A stretch of DNA of 64,000 nucleotides from Cylicocyclus nassatus. Lineage: Eukaryota; Nematoda; Chromadorea; Rhabditida; Strongylidae. Shown piece after piece: positions 10,980 to 22,782 of this stretch (positions within the stretch are counted from its first letter, which is position 1; every line of letters starts with the position of its first letter). The translations under genes were made by a program, and so were the position numbers. The notes beneath the pieces were generated by a model, which was not told the origin of the DNA, did not search any database, and saw nothing but the letters and a program-made list of their open reading frames with translations. Where the stretch lies: contig CATQJL010000001.1 in assembly GCA_958299035.1 (NCBI GenBank), forward strand, positions 30,235,521-30,299,520, written 5' to 3'.

Positions 10980-12515
10980 ATTCCCCCACTGTGGTCTGCC
11001 GCCTTGGCGTGGGGATGAGCCCTGGGCCTCGCACTGCAACACTGCCAAGTATATACTTTGGTAGGCTCTCCCAAGCTGAGAAGGAGTTTGATATATTTAG
11101 TTTCGGCAGGATGTCCAGTTAAAGATCGGACCAGGTTGAAACCTCTGCCGTCTGGTTTTTCGATAGCTAGGCGGCCTCGCTCATACCCGTTAGCGATCGC
11201 CCGCGAAAGTCAAAAGTAGGCCTAGTAAGTCGCCTGTTGTAGGGAAAGAAATTTAGTCACTTCATAAATTAGAAGAATAGAAATAAACTCTGCACATCAG
11301 ATCCCACCTACGGCGCCGGGTGGCAGAAAAAACGATGTCAGGGTCCTCAGGGCGCCTTTTGGATTGTACAAAACGACACGCGTCAGCTCTGCATCTACAA
11401 CGCTAGGACAGTCCCCATAAACGCCGACCTCCACCCTCTCCTCGACGCTGCAGAGCACATCAAGTACCACGTCAAAAAACGAAGTCCATGAAGGAGGACG
11501 CGCGACCGATGAGTGATGGGATACTCATCATTTGTGGTGAGAAACTTCGTCACGAAACGTTGGAGGCGTTGGGTTTGTCGTTAACCCACCCAGCGTCCAG
11601 CTTGATTAGCATGAGATCCTATCACCTCGACTAGCCATCCTAGGACTACGACTTCCACGTCAGAAGACCATCATCATCATCAACTGCTACTCCCTGCTAC
11701 TCCCCATCGGCAGCTGACGACTCAGAACTAGATGCTTTTTACGAAGACGTGAAGCAGGTTGTCCGCAACGAAAAGTCCTTCTACAAGTTTGTTGTGGGCG
11801 ACTTCAATGCGAAAATCGGGATGAATGCCGCAAGAAAAGGAATAGAGGATTAGGAAGTTTGAGCATGGACTCCGGAATGAAAACGGCAACCGTCTCGTTG
11901 GCTCTCCGCCTCACGAATTTTCCATGCTCTATCTTCATGAAAAAGAACACGCCGGTGGACATGGAAATCGCCCAACGGAACGACTCATGCGGAGATCGAT
12001 GTAGCCTACACAATGTCTCAGTAGTTCCATCCTTCTGCAGTAACTTCGATCAACGTCGTTTTCAAGCGAAAGTACCAATCAGAAGAAAGCTGGAAAAAAA
12101 GGTGTGCTACAGCACCGCAAGGAGGAAGAATACAGTTTATGACGGTAACAGGCTGGAAGAGCTCATATCAAGCCGTTATTGGCCCATCGAGGAGGACCCA
12201 ATGTACGACTTTGACTGGCTTTTGATTAGCCTGCGAAAACTGCGCTCAGTGACTTCCGAGCAGAACTTGGAACTCATTTCAAAGACCACCAAGGAACTAC
12301 TCAAAGGCAGAAGATCCCTGAGGCAAGATCTGAGTGCAACCCATCTCGAGCGACTGATAGCCAATGCCACCTGCAAAACAGCTTTGCAGGAGGATCTCAG
12401 GAAGTACAGGTAAGCCAGCTTGATGGAAGCAGCGGGGAAGACGAAGTCTTAAGAAGCGCAGAAGGGACCTTTGTGAATATCACGTGCCGCTGGCTGCACT
12501 ACCAAACAAAGAAGG
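10980..12515 (+). mobile_element. RTE-type LINE fragment, 5' half
   Basis: A degenerate RTE-family retrotransposon read on the plus strand. The endonuclease motif [12 protein letters not shown] is at about 11785-11820, followed by FMKK and a TWKSPNGTTHAEID block near 11980. Further on are the linker blocks SLRQDLSATHLERLI, LREYHVPLAALPNKEG-like wording near 12470-12510, and many stops and frame changes. There is no reverse transcriptase on this strand: the copy stops where the opposite-strand copy begins. The family call comes from the order and wording of the endonuclease and linker regions. Confidence 0.8.
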
Positions 12516-12519
12516 AATT

Positions 12520-14960
12520 TCGACTTTTTCCCAATATCCCTGTATCAGCTGTATTCCCGATGATCATCGTCCCGTGTTGCATAAGCGTGTACCAATGATG
12601 ACTCCATTCGTGCCTGTCTTGGGCGACTGTTGACCAGTGTCTTCCTATAGGACCAGGAACACGTGGAGCGTTTTGAAAGATTTCATCAAAGGACTTCGTG
12701 AACATGTCTGACCATCGCGTCGGCGGTCTTCTTCGTTCGCCTTTGACGTCCAGTGGTATTCAATCTGTTACAGCTCTCGTCCACCTGATGTTGTCGAAAT
12801 TAAGACGCGGGAGCGTCCCTAATTTTGACGCAAGGTAGAACTTCTAATCCATGCCTCACTTGCGTGAGTCGATTCACTCCTCCATCACTCTCTCAACAGC
12901 ACGCTTGATGACGCTAACCGCGTGTTCATCCTGCTTTCACATTATCCATGATTCTGAAGCGTACGTCAAACAGGAAGAACCGTCGAGTTGAAAAGGTGGG
13001 CGCGGAGCCGGATGTTCTTGGTCTTCTTCACTATGTCCTCAATTGTCTTATATGCTCCCCATGCTGCACGTTTCCTCCTGCTCAGTTTCGGAGCTAGATC
13101 GTTCATTATATTGAGTTCACGACCTAGTAGGTGTAGCTTGAGCATTCGGTGATGTTCGTCCCGTTGAGCATGAAAGGAGCATCAGGCACTCTTTCGTTCC
13201 TCATGAACATCGTCTTCGTTAGATTCAGCTTTAGAACAATTCCACATACTTCGTCAAACTGAGCCAACATTTGTTCCACCTGCTTGATACTTGGTGTCAG
13301 CAATATAATGTCATCAGCAAAGCGAAGGTGGTGTAATTGCCAGCCGTCGACTTTCACTCTATGTTGTCCCATTTCAGCTTATGCATGACGGTCTCCAGAG
13401 CGGCACCGAATAGTTTTGGCGATACAGTATCGCCTTATCGCACGCCTCTCTTCACGTCGATGATGATGTCCTTGTAGAATGATGATGCTGGTTATGAAGC
13501 CACTATACAGTTCACGAACTACCTTGATATAAAAAGTAGGGATACATTGATTACTTAAGGCATCGATGACGCCTTCAGTCTTAACCGAATCAAAGGCCTT
13601 CTTTAAGTCGATGAAGGTGAGACAGAGAGGCATCTTATACTCTTGTGACACTTCATCCTTGACACCGGGTAATGTACGGTTCTTCATCGACGTGATAGCA
13701 TGACGAATCTTGGAAGGAAGAACAGCGAAACGACACACTCGCCCTTCTTGGCATGGCATGGTGGAACGTGGACGTGGCTCGCAAAGAGAACAGAGTGGTG
13801 TCGTGGGTGAACTTCTCCATGGATCTTCGTGAAGCAGGTATGGTTCTGTTAGGACGCTAAAGTGAGGTCATCTGGTCTTGAAGTCGACGAAGCTTCGGCG
13901 GGCGTTGCGAACACTTCTTTTGAACTCCGCGGCGTCAACCATCACTGCTATTCTTCCTCTCCTTGAGGTCTATCGCATCTCTGCAACGCTTCGCAAACTC
14001 GAAAACTCACATGGGAACCGTGTCGAGTCGAAGTGGCCTTTCCAGATGAGACCCATATTGCTTTGAAGAGCATTAGGCGGTGATTCCAAATCTGCTTTCC
14101 AAATCTGCCAAGCGCCTCTGGACGCCGAGTTATGCTCGTTTTTCAGGTCAAAAAATTGAACGCAAAACTGAAGCAAAATCGCCCAAATTTGCTTAAATGC
14201 TCCAGTGTCAAGTATCAGAGCTGTTTATGCGATGGATACATTTTATTCAATATGCTAATACTTAACATTGCTTTATCTGAGCGCTGGAAAGATTGTAACA
14301 ATCAATTTTACCTAGATTCTGCATTCATTTTTCGTTCCGAAGAACGGTTATAACTCGGCGTCCAGAGGCGCTTGGCAGATTTGGAAGGCAGATTTAGAAC
14401 CACCGTTTAATACCCTTCAAAGCATTATGGGTCTCATCTGGAAAGGCCACTTCGACTCGACACGGTTTCCTTGTCAGTTGGTAGTTGCCTGTGGCTCGTG
14501 CTCGTTCACGTTGGCAAATCAGCTCCAAAGTCTTCGCGGTGAGACGCTTTCTTGTACAATCGTGGAAATGTTGAACGAACCCTTCGTATTCTTCATCGAT
14601 GTTGTCGATCAAGGTATGTCGCTGTGAGCCGGATATAGAAGAAAACAGATCCCAGTTGCTGGTAATCGTGGGAAGATGTTTCCACTTGACGGCTATCTCT
14701 CCATTCCGTGGAAAGTAGAACTTGGCACATAGGAGGCGATGGTCTGATCCCGTGTGGAACTTCGGAACAACATCGATGTCCGTCAGGCAGTACCTTCTGT
14801 TCTGTGGTCAATCTCGTTATGCTCCACCAAGCGATTCCCAGGTCCAGCGGCGGGAAGGGGCTTTTGAAACTGTGAGTTCTTATGAATAGTCTTCGTCGTC
14901 ATGATAAACTCGGACTGTCTCTCCCCTTGTTCGTCTCACTTTAAACCATGGGTTTTGTGA
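12520..14960 (-). mobile_element. RTE-type LINE fragment, linker plus reverse transcriptase
   Basis: This copy reads on the minus strand. From high to low coordinate it shows VVPKFHTGSDHRLLRAKF-like wording near 14740, IDNIDEEYEGFVQHFHDC near 14600-14540, TLELICQRERA, the linker AVMVDAAEFKRSVR-like block near 13930, FIDLKKAFDSV at about 13590-13625, the active site RFADDIIL near 13310, and the C-terminal MFTKSFDEIF block near 12700. Stops and frameshifts show it is dead. It is not simply the other half of the plus-strand fragment, because both carry the endonuclease-to-RT linker. A foldback element splits it. Confidence 0.82.
14014..14470. mobile_element. 457-bp foldback element inside the RTE copy
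   Basis: Arms of about 120 bp at 14014-14131 and 14345-14470 are near-exact reverse complements, both containing GTGTCGAGTCGAAGTGGCC and GCGCCTCTGGACGCCGAG. The unpaired middle of about 215 bp has no gene. Outside it, the RTE reading continues from QLTR to EFSSLR. The target duplication is unclear. Confidence 0.75.
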
Positions 14961-15012
14961 TTCGTTAAGTTATAAGTTCCGCAGTCGACCTTCTAGCTAT
15001 CATCGCGTTTAA

Positions 15013-15195
15013 GTCACCGCGCGATGCTGAGCATCACAAATGAATTCTAAACGACTGTTCATTTTTGAAGCATTTCCATGTAAGATCGGTAATTTTGATA
15101 AAGAAAAGTTTGAAAGGAACACATGCATCGTTATGCGAGCACGAGAAAGGCATGGTGATAGCAGAGTGGGAACCTCCGCGAAGGTGACGCACTGG
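15013..15195 (+). mobile_element. Helitron 3'-end remnant
   Basis: The stretch ends in CCGCGAAGGTGACGCACTGG, matching the 3' end of the complete Helitron at 17287 but with half of the terminal hairpin deleted. About 15015-15095 matches 17105-17190 in reverse orientation, while 15130-15195 matches 17213-17287 in direct orientation, so the copy is rearranged. Confidence 0.6.
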
Positions 15196-16083
15196 TTGAA
15201 ACAGAGCACATTTTTCATGCTCGCTCCCCTTCCCTCCTCTGGCTCCTTTGCTTATGAACCGACAAGACAGGGTTTCCAAGTGGATGATAAAGTACGCAGT
15301 TATTAGGAATTGTCTAGTCTCAAAGCCATGGCCGAGCAAGGCCGGCCATGTATCATGCATTTCAAGTTTCGCTCTTCCGACAAAACAGCGCGAGCATATC
15401 GCATGCCTCTCATCTTGCGTTCAGTTGGTGATAGTTGATTGCCATTCATGGCCGAAAACTATCACAACCAATGCGCAAAATAAATCGGTATGCGGACTCG
15501 TAACAATTGCTGTGCCGAAAGAATCGCGAGTAATGAGACTGCATGATGTTTGTCTGCCTTCAAAGTACTTTCCATCCAAACCATTCCCTGACAGCGATCT
15601 TGTCGGTGAATCATATAACTTTGTCGTAAGGTGAGCGATCAGGGGGAAGCTGAGATTTACAAAGACCACCTTGAAGCCAACCAATTCGCCTCCTAGCACG
15701 CTTGAAACAGCTCGATCAGCACCTGTGCCTATTTCTACTGAAGATTTTTTTTGACAAAACTCACGTGTCTGTCATTGAGTACATTACTCATTTTGAGATG
15801 CCTCTTCAAGAACGCCGAGTAGTCCACTCCTTGGTGCGGCATCGTAAACTATTGAGCCGGTGATTGAAATCCAGCAGCTAAAGGAGTGGGAAGTGAAATG
15901 CTTACATCCCACTTTCAATCCTTTTTATATCGATGGGTGATAATTCTTATCAGCCCAATCCTTGTGCTGCGTTTTCATTCTTAATGTTCACGATCGGCAG
16001 CACTATATGAGCTTTTACATAGTGAGTCATTGTATGAAAGGAGCACAATTAAAAGATTATTTCCAGTTTTCTGCTTTAACAAC
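15196..16083. other. Unassigned sequence left of the LTR element
   Basis: Open frames at 15248-15634 (plus) and 15421-15699 (minus) overlap on opposite strands and show no known domain. A short palindrome ATGGCCGAGCAAGGCCGGCCAT-type patch lies near 15328. No gene is called. Confidence 0.35.
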
Positions 16084-16226
16084 AAACTGTAAGCGTAGGC
16101 GCATGAAGATGTGCAAGCGAGAAGCTATGTCATGAGAACAAGATATAAAGCTTAGATAAAGACAGAGTATGTTATGAGAATAAGATCAATTGTTACAGAT
16201 ATGAGGATGATATGCATTCCACGCTA

Positions 16227-17287
16227 TCCTACTATAATAACGCGCTAAGGCCGTCTGTTTTTTTGTGTGTGTGTCTGTCTGTAAATCTGTCTGTCACGAA
16301 ATTCATAGACGAAGCTGCAACTAATCTAGCGGGCTGCAATTTTGCATAACATACCGTGCCAGCGTGTAGGCCCACCATGCACAAGGACGAGCCGGTTCGA
16401 TAAGCGGATCCCTCAAAATTTGTGCGTCAAACGGGCCCACGCGCCTTTTGGCACGACTGGGTCGCTAATTCGCTTTTTTGCAAAGTTATGATTTGCCTGA
16501 CAAGTAACTCTAAGGGACCCGTCATACTTCGCCGAAAAAAGCCCAAAAGCGCCCAAAAGCGCCCAAAAAAGCCCGAAAAAGCCCAAAAGCGCCCAAAAAA
16601 GCCCGAAAAAGCCCAAAAAAGCCCGAAAGCGCCAGAAAGAGCCGGAATGTAGAAACGAACTTTTGGTAGAATTCTGACATTATCTTATCATGCGGACGAC
16701 AGAAAATGACAAAAAGGCTCGATTGCGAAGTCACACACATGCTTTAGCGAAAAAACGTGCGAGAAGTGTTCCGGCTCTTTCTGGCGCTTTTGGGCTTTTT
16801 TGGGCTTTTTCGGGCTTTTTTGGGCTTTTTCGGGCTTCTTTGGGCTTTTTTCGGCGAAGTATGACGGGTTCCTAAGCGCCATGAATTCTAGCCCAAAAAG
16901 TGCTCAAAAAGTTTGGTTTTTTGCGAAAACAGCGCCAAAAAGTGATGAACGCGTAGATAGTGATTTGGCAAGGTTTTATTTGAAAAAACTGAAAAGATTT
17001 CGCACTGAAATGTAGCCCAAGGTGACTATTATCCTAATGACGATTATCAAACTAAAATAAATTCAGTAATCCTTTCAAATTTGCATTTGTTTCCTTGCAA
17101 CAAGGTTTTTTTTCTCAAAATTACCGATCTTACATGGAGATGCTTCATGAATGAGCAGTTGTTTACGATTCATTTGTGATGCTTAGCATCGCGTGGTGAG
17201 TTTCAAAGCCATTCTCATGCGAACATGAGAAAGGCATAGGGATAGGAAGCCAGTGCGAACCTCCGCGAAGCGGAGGTGACGCACTGG
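16227..17287 (+). mobile_element. Complete nonautonomous Helitron, 1061 bp
   Basis: The insertion sits exactly between A and T of the host LTR, with no target duplication. It begins TCCTACTATAATAACG and ends CTGG (CTRR). A perfect hairpin CCTCCGC-GAA-GCGGAGG lies about 10 bases before the 3' end. These are the defining Helitron structural features. It has no Rep/helicase coding capacity. A GCCCAAAA-rich inverted array fills its middle. The intact second LTR gives the empty-site sequence, so the boundaries are exact. Confidence 0.92.
16514..16872. repeat. Inverted array of GCCCAAAA/GCCCGAAA units inside the Helitron
   Basis: The left arm (about 16514-16650) starts GGGACCCGTCATACTTCGCC and continues with 10-11-bp units of the form GCCC(A/G)AAAA(A/G). 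The right arm (about 16770-16872) is the reverse complement and ends GGCGAAGTATGACGGGTTCC. Apparent proteins with lysine/proline repeats read from it are artefacts of the repeat. Confidence 0.85.
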
Positions 17288-17563
17288 TAATATATAATCT
17301 ACCACCGCAACCACCTGTCGACTAGTCCACCACCACAAGGAGTCTTCCTCCCTGGCAGGACGGCAGGACCCGACCGTGCTCACCGTCTCCCGCTGATGCG
17401 GATCCCCATCTGTATCCTCCACCGACCCACGCCACGGATTACCATCGCGATATATCATGTTGCTATGCCAGATGTACCCTTTATGTGCCATGTAGATAAA
17501 CCTGATAATCGGTCCTGTGTTTCCTACTAGTTGGATAGCACGCTTCCACGGCGCTACGTTTAC

Positions 17564-17582
17564 TGGTAGCAGCGAGTGGTTT
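17564..17582 (+). other. Candidate primer-binding site
   Basis: TGGTAGCAGCGAGTGG starts at the last base of the 5' LTR, as expected for a site complementary to a tRNA 3' end (TGG). The tRNA was not identified. Confidence 0.5.
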
Positions 17583-17662
17583 CCGCTATCAAGGAAACGG
17601 TGAGTTTTTTTTTGCATTGGACCTGATGGTCCCCCTGCCAGTAGCCTCCGGAAAGACCCATT

Positions 17663-17799
17663 TGTCCGACCCTATTGGGCCGTGAGCCAAAGCGGGCGAA
17701 ATCGCTTAAGGTCAAAAGACCGTTGGAAAAGTTTAGTCCGACCCTATTGGGCCGTGAGCCGAAGCGGGCGAAATCGCTTCCGGTCGAAAGACCGTGGAA
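17663..17799 (+). repeat. Two 72-bp tandem copies in the LTR-element leader
   Basis: Both units contain TCCGACCCTATTGGGCCGTG and GCGGGCGAAATCGCTT, starting at 17665 and 17737. An A-rich AAAAACAAAAAAC tract follows. Confidence 0.8.
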
Positions 17800-20700
17800 A
17801 AAAAACAAAAAACAAAAAAAAACAAAAAACAAAAAAACAAAAAACAAAATGTTCGAAAAAGGGCATTCGTTTTCGATCCCATTTTCTCTTTCGCTGGACT
17901 CTGGCCAGGTCTCGCGAATCTCGCTAATCTTTTATTTTAAGTTTCGAAAACGTTTTTTCTTTTTCTTTCATTTGTTAGCGCGCATATAGTGAAAGAACGC
18001 CATCAGTAGTTTAGGTAAAGCTTTGAAGTGATGTTGAGCCCAGCAGAGCCGGCAGTGAAGTGAGTGATGAAAAGTGCATTCCCCTGCAGGGATAGTCGAA
18101 ATGCGGACCTTTTTTTTGTATTATTTAGCAAAGTGATGTTCTGGTGTATAGGGCTCCGGCGTTCGCCCATGAGAGTGAAGTGTAGCGCAGTGAAGCGCAG
18201 CTGGGCAGGTAAGTGCAAAGGTATGTTTTGTCCGCATGTCGTTCCAGCAGTTTTATGCTGGGTAGCCCCAAATTTGTAGCTCGAGCTCAGTTTTATTCTT
18301 TTCGGGTAATTTTTTATGTCTTTTGCTAATACGCGTGCTCGCGTCCCACTCCGTAGACACTTGACATATTTATCGAAGGCTTGCTGGCTCTCAATTTATA
18401 CAGCCCCCCTCCATTTGTAAGAACACTCTTAACTCCCCTCTAGTATGTTTTCTCAAACATGAGCAGCCGCCCGCCACGTTCGCGTAAGCCCAATCGAATG
18501 TAAACATAGCCAACATAGGATGACAACATTGCAGATCGCGTAAAGATACGACAGCATCGCCGATGGCGGTCTTCTTTCAGTGAGTTCTCTTACTTTGGCC
18601 CTGATGGGCTCCCTGCCCGTATACTCTTACCATGAAGCTTATCTGAAACAGCTTTATTGGTATTTTCTACTTGTTTTATTCATTTCGCCAACCGATTTAA
18701 GACTGCTAAATTCCCTTCCTGTTTCTTGACCCCTCTACCTCATCTGTATTTTTGAATAACACTTTTATCTCCTTCCATTTCAATGGACCGGCTGGCTGTG
18801 ATAGAGGTGATCCTCGTTACGGTGAGTTTTTCGTTTAAATTTTCGATCACGACCACATACCGCCTCACAACACCTACAAGCAATGCACACAACAGCAGCT
18901 GCCAATCTTTCGTTTATTGGCGACACCCGCCACTGTAGGCTAACCGCAACAAGTCACATCAATAACCTAGTAAGGGCAGTATTCATTGAACATCCAGATT
19001 TCTGGAAGATAGACTGGGCGCTAGACTTGCGAACTTCTGGAGGCAAAAGGTACAGGACTATGCCGCACCAATGACGCCCCACGTCTGGGAGAGAATCGTA
19101 ATTTGGATGTCTAATTATTCTGGTATGCGGAGCAGATCGCAGAGTCATAGTGGTACGCCAACGGTGAACGATGAAGGAAGATATTCGGCCACAAGCACTG
19201 AAGAAGAAGGTCATACGTCTGCATCTTGGAATAACACCAGGCCGGGTCCACAAAATGGTCAGCGTACACCCGCGTTCGCGAGAATCTCGGCAGAAGAACG
19301 AAGAAGTTTGGAAACAATCAAATCTACAACCTGATCCAACCTTCCCGCATATTCTCTCCGCTACACAAAGGATCGTCAGTTTTATTTTGAGAATTGTTTG
19401 CAGCTCATGTCATCTCTTTTTCGCCTATACAAGATACGCACTCCAGTACACATTACTTTTCTCGCAATTTACGTTTGCTGTTTGGTTACTAATTGCACAT
19501 CAGCCACCTGTAATTTTAGATGTTTCGCTTTTGCCATTACTTTTTAAGCGTGTTCATATTTCAGGTGCTCATGAACCCGGTGACAGTCAGGCCGTGACGT
19601 TAAGGAACCGAAGGACGCAACAACGGAAGCCTTACTCACCACCTGTCGTGATTACTCTGCTTCAGTGGCGTCTCGCCGTCACAACCATTTGCATAGTGGC
19701 TGCGTCGCCTCGATTAGGAAATGCGATTGCGTAAAATAGTAACATCTCAAGACAAGGTTAATTATCTCATTGATGGTCTCCCCATCCGTGTCCTTCTAAC
19801 CAATATACATTCTATGTCGTGCTACGGACATCCATCTATTTCGCTTTGCCTGCGCTCGTGCCGCGTGTATTCGTGAAAAACTCTCAACTCCACTCGTCTC
19901 GCAATTATCGCAACGCCACAAGCAAGTCGCAAAATATGCTTTTTTAGCTGCTTGGTCTGGCAGAAAGTCCGGTCGCACGCGAAATTTCCGAACCCGCACC
20001 TCCATCCTCTAGGAGTTCTGCTGGTCCCCAACCCGCAGTCTCTTTAGATTAAATCTTTTTATTCTCAGCGTCGTGTTCGCCTGCACCAGTAGACTATAAG
20101 GATCTTCGCAAAGATTATTGCCACACACGCATATTTTCAACACTTTCACCCGACATGCATATAAAAATGCAAGCACAGCTACAGCCGCGCAGTCCCACGG
20201 TGGACCTGGTAGGTACGAACCACTACCCTCTTGAGCAACATCATCCGGACATAGATGCACAAGCACTACCGCAATCCCGCCACTTCACAGTGACCCAGGT
20301 ATGCAGGAACCAGTACCCTCCTCAGGTTAGCTTTAGAGCGTCGTGATCGGCGCCTATGCCAGTATACTCTTCCGACAGCCTCAATGGTTGACATCGCTCG
20401 TGCCCAACCGTCACTTTTAGCAAATACACCTCATACAAACAGCGGAAGTAACTCCTCGTTGCTTTTAGAAACTGTAGAAGGCGCCGAATAACACGGCTAA
20501 CTCGTTGGTTCAGCCCTGCACCCGTACACTCTCAGCCCCCCAGGAGGGAATCCTCCCCGCCGCCCCCCCCCCCACCCCGGTTTCGCAGCCTGTCCCTATT
20601 CGCCGCCAGCTTCCTCAGCTCCCTAGCGAAACCCCGTCCGACCTCACCCACCCACTTATCCACACTCACCCATGGGCTCACGCTGTCTGCCCTTGCAAAT

Positions 20701-21372
20701 TGTTCCACCCCCCTCCGCACACCCTCGGGTCCACCCACTGAAATCACCCAATCTGATCGACGTTTCAATTACGTAGTGCCGTCAAATGCACTGTAATTGC
20801 AAGCCGCAACACCTTGTAAGTCTTCCCCTTGCCTTTATCAACCACGGCGACAGTCTCGCAAAACGAGATTTGTCTGTCACGTTCCCCGCGAGACAATAGT
20901 TAGTGCCTTTGACAATCGACCCCGCATGATACAGTGTCAAACCCGCCGCAACCCCATCTTGGCAAACCCGCGCACCGCAAAACGCAACTATGAGAATTGA
21001 TGCCTCTCGTCCCAAAATGCCCTGCTTAGGCGGGCCTCCTCCAACCAAGAAGTGTCCGACCCACGCGTGTATGCTAATACCATTATTGCCTTGTTCTCAG
21101 CAATCCGCAACGAGCCGTACATAATCAATCTCTAAGCTCTCACCGAAGTGTTTCAGATAGACTTTGACAAATAAACACTGCTCCTACTCCCGAGCGTCAC
21201 TGCACACTGAAACCGAGTCACATCACTCTGCTTTGCGGAGTCAGTATCATGCCAATTGCAGTCGCTCCCAAAGCCCATTGGCAAGTATCCCTCCACTGCA
21301 TGCTGTTGCATCTCCATACTATTCGGTCCACACTGTCAGCACATCTTTAAGTCCGAGGACGGACTTATGGGT

Positions 21373-21384
21373 AAAAAGGGGAGG
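21373..21384 (+). other. Polypurine tract
   Basis: AAAAAGGGGAGG lies directly against the 3' LTR start, the usual plus-strand primer position. Confidence 0.75.
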
Positions 21385-21800
21385 TGTAAGCGTAGGCGCA
21401 TGAAGATGTGCAAGCGAGAAGCTATGTCATGAGAACAAGATATAAAGCTTAGATAAAGACAGAGTATGTTATGAGAATAAGATCAATTGTTACAGATATG
21501 AGGATGATATGCATTCCACGCTATAATATATAATCTACCACCGCAACCACCTGTCGACTAGTCCACCACCACAAGGAGTCTTCCTCCCTGGCAGGACGGC
21601 AGGACCCGACCGTGCTCACCGTCTCCCGCTGATGCGGATCCCCATCTGTATCCTCCACCGACCCACGCCGCGGATTACCATCGCGATATATCATGTTGCT
21701 ATGCCAGATGTACCCTTTATGTGCCATGTAGATAAACCTGATAATCGGTCCTGTGTTTCCTACTAGTTGGATAGCACGCTTCCACGGCGCTACGTTTACT
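21385..21800 (+). repeat. 3' LTR
   Basis: An uninterrupted 416-bp copy, TGTAAGCG to GTTTACT, followed by the AAAC target duplication. Confidence 0.9.
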
Positions 21801-21804
21801 AAAC

Positions 21805-22782
21805 AAAATTTTAACGTGCATAATAAGTAATCGGTCATGTCGATGTCTATAAGCTGAATGTGTTCACAACTGCCTGATTCTTAGAAACTTTAGAAACGGC
21901 AAAGGAACATTATCGTGCAAACTTCCCTCATGGCGCTCACTCTTAGATAATCGCCGGGGACAGGCGGTCCGCAAATCGCGCTTTTCTGCAAGCGATCAGC
22001 AAATTTTGGGGCGTGGCCAAACCTTCAGCGGCACTTCCGTGTTCTGCCAGCGGGCAGCAATACAGAATTTTCTGCAAGCTCGTCAAACAACTTCTTTCAG
22101 CGAGCGCTGGTCAAACTTTCAGCAGGCGCTCGGACTCTTTTTACGCAGTTTCGGGCGTACGCCGAGCGAGAAGGTGAGACTGTGTGTGGCAGAGGTATTA
22201 TGATGGTTCAATTACCCGAGTCTGGGATAATTTACTGCAGCGAAGGGTACTTACAGGCTGTGCGGTCTTCACCAAAGGACCGTGCAGCCAATTTTACATA
22301 TTCTCGCAGAAAGTCCGCGAAAATGCTGCCACTGCGCCGCAATCAATGTATAGGAAAACCGGGATTGTTCTTCGAGTATTCCACCAAAATGGTCACACTT
22401 CCAAATTTCTGCAAGCAGACCGCGAAATTCAGCGAACTATTTTTCCGGTTCCTGCTTGCCCAAAAATCGCACGGCCGCCTGCTCCTGGCGATTATCTGAG
22501 CTCACGTTGTTTGCTCTCCAAGCTTTGGGTGGGTACTTCTTTGTTATCCGGGCCCATTTTATCAAAATGCTCTCAAGGCTTAGAATTTTTCTTCGTAGAT
22601 TTTGTAAGGACTGTCTCCCTGCCATGTGTCAAGGTAAAAATTTGACTCGTTTGGGGCCAGGTTGACATGTTTTTTCAAAATAATTTCTGATAAGGTACAA
22701 GAGCATTTGAAATGACTCAAGAGCTCTTCAGGGTTTTTTCATAAAAGCAGAACATTTTTGAATGTTTATTGAAACTTAACTT
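21805..22782. other. Unassigned sequence
   Basis: Between about 21960 and 22170, CTGCAAG and CAGC-rich words recur. The overlapping frames at 22006-22645 have no recognisable domain. Part may be 3' flank of the minus-strand gene that ends at 22783. Confidence 0.35.

Larger units (their letters stand above)
16088..17564 (+). repeat. 5' LTR, interrupted by a Helitron
   Basis: LTR parts are 16088-16226 and 17288-17564, together 416 bp, the same length as the 3' LTR. The only difference I see is A versus G in the CACGCC(A/G)CGG stretch near 17433. Confidence 0.88.
16088..21800 (+). mobile_element. Nonautonomous LTR retrotransposon (LARD-like)
   Basis: Two 416-bp LTRs bound a 3.8-kb interior. 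AAAC is duplicated on both flanks (16084-16087, 21801-21804). The LTRs start TGTAA and end TTACT. A primer-binding-site candidate follows the 5' LTR and a purine tract precedes the 3' LTR. The interior has scattered short frames (for example 19171-19734) but no readable protease, reverse transcriptase, RNase H or integrase motif, so it must have been mobilised by another element. A proline/C-rich patch near 20505-20741 could be gag-like, but that is not supported. The two LTRs differ at one position that I can see, so insertion was recent. The plus strand is chosen from the purine-tract and binding-site order. Confidence 0.85.

Noticed and set aside
11859..12413. 184-codon plus-strand frame as an independent gene
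   Set aside because: It is a shifted reading through the decayed RTE linker. Neighbouring frames carry the RTE motifs.
16413..16882. Several frames rich in Lys-Pro-Glu or Gly-Phe-Phe repeats
   Set aside because: They are translations of the GCCCAAAA inverted array in the Helitron, open in many frames at once.
17183..17617. Minus-strand frame repeated at 21521-21838
   Set aside because: It lies in the LTR and recurs in the other LTR with the same sequence. It is an LTR shadow, not a gene.
17665..17799. Possible CRISPR-like repeats
   Set aside because: Only two adjacent 72-bp tandem copies with no spacers, in a eukaryotic LTR element.
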